DNA of 8,062 bases from an uncultured Lachnospiraceae bacterium (GTDB taxonomy: Bacteria; Bacillota; Clostridia; Lachnospirales; Lachnospiraceae): the NCBI GenBank assembly GCA_910585605.1, contig CAJUFL010000094.1:1-8062 (forward strand). The letters are read 5' to 3'. Below are positions 6,374-8,062 of this stretch, one piece after another. A model generated the notes under the pieces. The model had not been told where the DNA came from. It did no database searches and saw only the letters and a list, made by a program, of their open reading frames with translations. The position numbers were made by a program, and so were the translations under genes. Every line of letters begins with the position of its first letter. Position 1 is the first letter of the stretch.

Positions 6374-7552
6374 TCAATACGCACGCAGTAATTTTACAAA
6401 CCAGCGTGCCACCTTATATATCGGTCCCTCCAGCTTCTTTTTTGCATTCTTTAATTCCCTGCGGATTGCAATATGCTGGGGACAATGCTTCTCACATTTT
6501 CCACACTCGATACAGTTGGATGCCGCTGAAGAAGTATTCCGCATAGCTGTACACATAATATATTCCTGCCATGCCGCCATCTTCCCTTCCGTATAATACC
6601 GGTTATATGCAGCAAATGTTCCCGGAATATCCACCTTTTGAGGACAGGGCATACAATACCCGCATCCGGTACAACCTACCTTCATTCTGGCATTCAATGC
6701 CTGAACAACACGCTTTAACATCTGTTCTTCCTCTGTGCCCAACTCGCCTGCCTTAACTGTCGATGCCGTATTTATATTATCTTCTACCATTTCAACAGAA
6801 TTCATACCGGACAGCACACAGGTTACCTCCGGCTGGTTCCACAGCCATCGAAATGCCCACTGTGCTGGTGTATATTTCTTCGGATAATCACGAAAAATCC
6901 GAAGAGCTTCCTCTGGCAGCCTGTTCACCAGCTTACCACCCCGGAGAGGTTCCATAATGATGACCGGAAGTCCTTTCTCACTCGCATACTGAAGCCCCCT
7001 TCTTCCCGCCTGAGAATTTTCATCCATATAATTATATTGAATCTGGCAAAAATCCCAGTCATACGCATCAATCAACTGACAGAACATATCAGAATTGCCA
7101 TGATAAGAAAACCCCACCTGCCGGATTGCTCCACTCTGCTTTTTTTCCTCTAACCATTCAAGGATTCCCAGTCCTTTTAACCGCTCCCAGGTCTTCACAT
7201 CCGTAAGCATATGCATCAGATAATAGTCCACATAATCAGTCCTTAAACGTGCTAACTGCTCCTTAAAATATTTTTCCATGCTGTCTGCATTTTTAATCAG
7301 ATAATGGGGCAATTTTGTTGCAATCTTTATCTTTTCCCGAATCTGATTCTTAGCAAGGATTTCCCCAAGTGCGGCTTCACTTCCCGGGTACACATAAGCC
7401 GTATCGTAATAATTGACACCTGCCTTAAATGCCGCCATAATCTCCCGTTCTGCTTTTTCCATATCGATTTTACCGCCACTTTGGGTAAACCGCATACATC
7501 CGTATCCGAGAATGGATATATCATTTCCGTATCTGTCTTTACGATAATTCAT
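6374..7552 (-). CDS. Aldo/keto reductase with C-terminal 4Fe-4S ferredoxin-like domain
   Basis: A 392-residue predicted oxidoreductase of the ferredoxin-type aldo/keto reductase group common in anaerobes. The TIM-barrel part (about 1-285) carries the AKR tetrad: D50 and Y55 in YYDTAYVYPGSE, K80 in IATKLPHY, H114 in YYLMHML, with FSYHG (148-152) and the IIMEPLRGGKL run (198-208) as further family marks. The tail has two cysteine groups: CTGCGYCMPCP (294-304; C294, C297, C300, C303) and CIECGKCEKHCP (347-358; C347, C350, C353, C357), enough for two iron-sulphur clusters, so electrons may come from or go to ferredoxin as well as NADPH. The substrate is unknown. The last 24 residues are rich in lysine and hydrophobic residues and could form an amphipathic helix. 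The ATG is preceded by AAAGGAGA, at a rather long 11 nt. It lies 39 nt behind the HRDC gene, and I see no convincing promoter in that gap, so read-through from upstream is likely. Confidence 0.93.
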   Translation of the reverse strand: MNYRKDRYGNDISILGYGCMRFTQSGGKIDMEKAEREIMAAFKAGVNYYDTAYVYPGSEAALGEILAKNQIREKIKIATKLPHYLIKNADSMEKYFKEQLARLRTDYVDYYLMHMLTDVKTWERLKGLGILEWLEEKKQSGAIRQVGFSYHGNSDMFCQLIDAYDWDFCQIQYNYMDENSQAGRRGLQYASEKGLPVIIMEPLRGGKLVNRLPEEALRIFRDYPKKYTPAQWAFRWLWNQPEVTCVLSGMNSVEMVEDNINTASTVKAGELGTEEEQMLKRVVQALNARMKVGCTGCGYCMPCPQKVDIPGTFAAYNRYYTEGKMAAWQEYIMCTAMRNTSSAASNCIECGKCEKHCPQHIAIRRELKNAKKKLEGPIYKVARWFVKLLRAY

Positions 7553-7591
7553 TGGGCTGTTTTCTCCTTTTGCAGTGCCTATTAGATGGAT

Positions 7592-8062
7592 TCATTTATT
7601 ATTTAAAATCTCTATTATGGCATCACCATATTTTTCTACTTTTATTTTGCCAAAACCAGAAACCTTTAATAATTCTTTCTTATTCCGAGGCTTTTGGTCT
7701 ATCAAATCATTCATTTGTGCATTATTAAATATAAAATACGGTCTTACATTCTCCTTTTGGCTCTGTTCCTTCCGAAAATCCTTTAAACACTTTTCTAATT
7801 CCTTCCTATCAGTAGTATCGCTTATGTTTCCTCTTATCGTATTTTCTTCAGAAATCAAATCCACTGTCTCTTTGGTATCCTTTATGCAATCCAAGCGTTC
7901 CAAATTCTCTACTGCCTGCATCATCTCTTCATATTTTTTGACATAATCTGATTTGTTTGGCTGACTATGATCTAAATAGAATTGTGCCAGCTCCCTCATC
8001 TCCTCTACACTCATATTACTATCTTTTTTTAAATTGTCCAAATCTTTTATATAAGTAATTAG
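7592..8062 (-). CDS. C-terminal part of an HRDC-domain protein (5' end outside window)
   Basis: The last 156 codons of a gene that enters from the right edge. The frame stays open to base 8062, and neither the TTG at 8041 nor the ATG at 8014 has a ribosome site, so the gene most likely starts beyond the window. The final ~75 residues look like an HRDC domain, a small helical nucleic-acid-binding module found in RecQ helicases and RNase D: RPYFIFNN, then ELLKVSGFGKIKVEKYGDAI with its helix-hairpin-like SGFG turn, ending six residues later. Before it is a charged stretch and an MSVEEM...YVKKYEEM segment that resembles the linker of NERD (nuclease-related domain) plus HRDC proteins as I remember them; a RecQ-like helicase is the other option. 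The gene is visibly richer in A+T than the reductase gene: two 60-base lines I counted (7621-7740) have 27-28% G+C, against 35-52% for two lines at 6961-7080. The aldo/keto reductase gene follows 39 nt on. Confidence 0.75.
   Translation of the reverse strand, partial: LITYIKDLDNLKKDSNMSVEEMRELAQFYLDHSQPNKSDYVKKYEEMMQAVENLERLDCIKDTKETVDLISEENTIRGNISDTTDRKELEKCLKDFRKEQSQKENVRPYFIFNNAQMNDLIDQKPRNKKELLKVSGFGKIKVEKYGDAIIEILNNK

Noticed and set aside
7592..8041. A complete 149-residue HRDC gene starting with TTG at 8041
   Set aside because: No ribosome site precedes the TTG and the frame is open to the window edge, so a partial gene is more likely.
6374..8062. A joint defence or redox island made of the HRDC gene, aldo/keto reductase and SDR
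   Set aside because: Only shared direction links them: the gaps are loose, the SDR has its own promoter, and the composition of the HRDC gene differs. The evidence is too thin to call a system.

Overview
The window looks like chromosome of a low-to-moderate GC anaerobic Firmicute, most likely a gut clostridium of the Lachnospiraceae type. The reasons are strong AGGAGG-type ribosome sites, AT-rich intergenic DNA with sigma-A-like promoters, a clostridial-type CarB, a ferredoxin-like aldo/keto reductase and a short-chain dehydrogenase that resembles the bile-acid enzyme BaiA. This placement rests on remembered protein resemblance, not on a search.

Layout: six protein genes. On the left, a Gfo/Idh/MocA-family oxidoreductase (43-966, minus) is divergent from carB (1230-4454, plus), the large subunit of carbamoyl-phosphate synthase. 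The 263-bp region between them carries both candidate promoters, a 7-5-7 palindrome and a pair of A-tract repeats. A 51-nt hairpin (4470-4520) closes carB and separates it from a minus-strand block that fills the rest of the window. In transcription order this block is the 3' part of an HRDC-domain gene running off the right edge (7592-8062), a 4Fe-4S aldo/keto reductase (6374-7552), an SDR oxidoreductase (5514-6257) and an Ogg1-type 8-oxoguanine DNA glycosylase (4643-5461).

The minus block is loosely spaced (39, 116 and 52 nt gaps) and the SDR has its own good promoter with tandem 12-bp repeats upstream of it. It is therefore probably two or more transcription units, with SDR and the glycosylase likely together. 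Functionally the window is mixed: pyrimidine/arginine precursor synthesis (carB), redox enzymes of unknown substrate (three) and DNA maintenance (Ogg, HRDC protein). I see no RNA genes, CRISPR array, insertion sequence or phage genes, and no clear new multi-gene system. The points most worth a second look are the SDR promoter repeats and its BaiA-like sequence with an altered cofactor loop, the C-terminally short Gfo/Idh protein next to a probable terminator, carB without carA, and the AT-rich HRDC gene fragment at the right edge.
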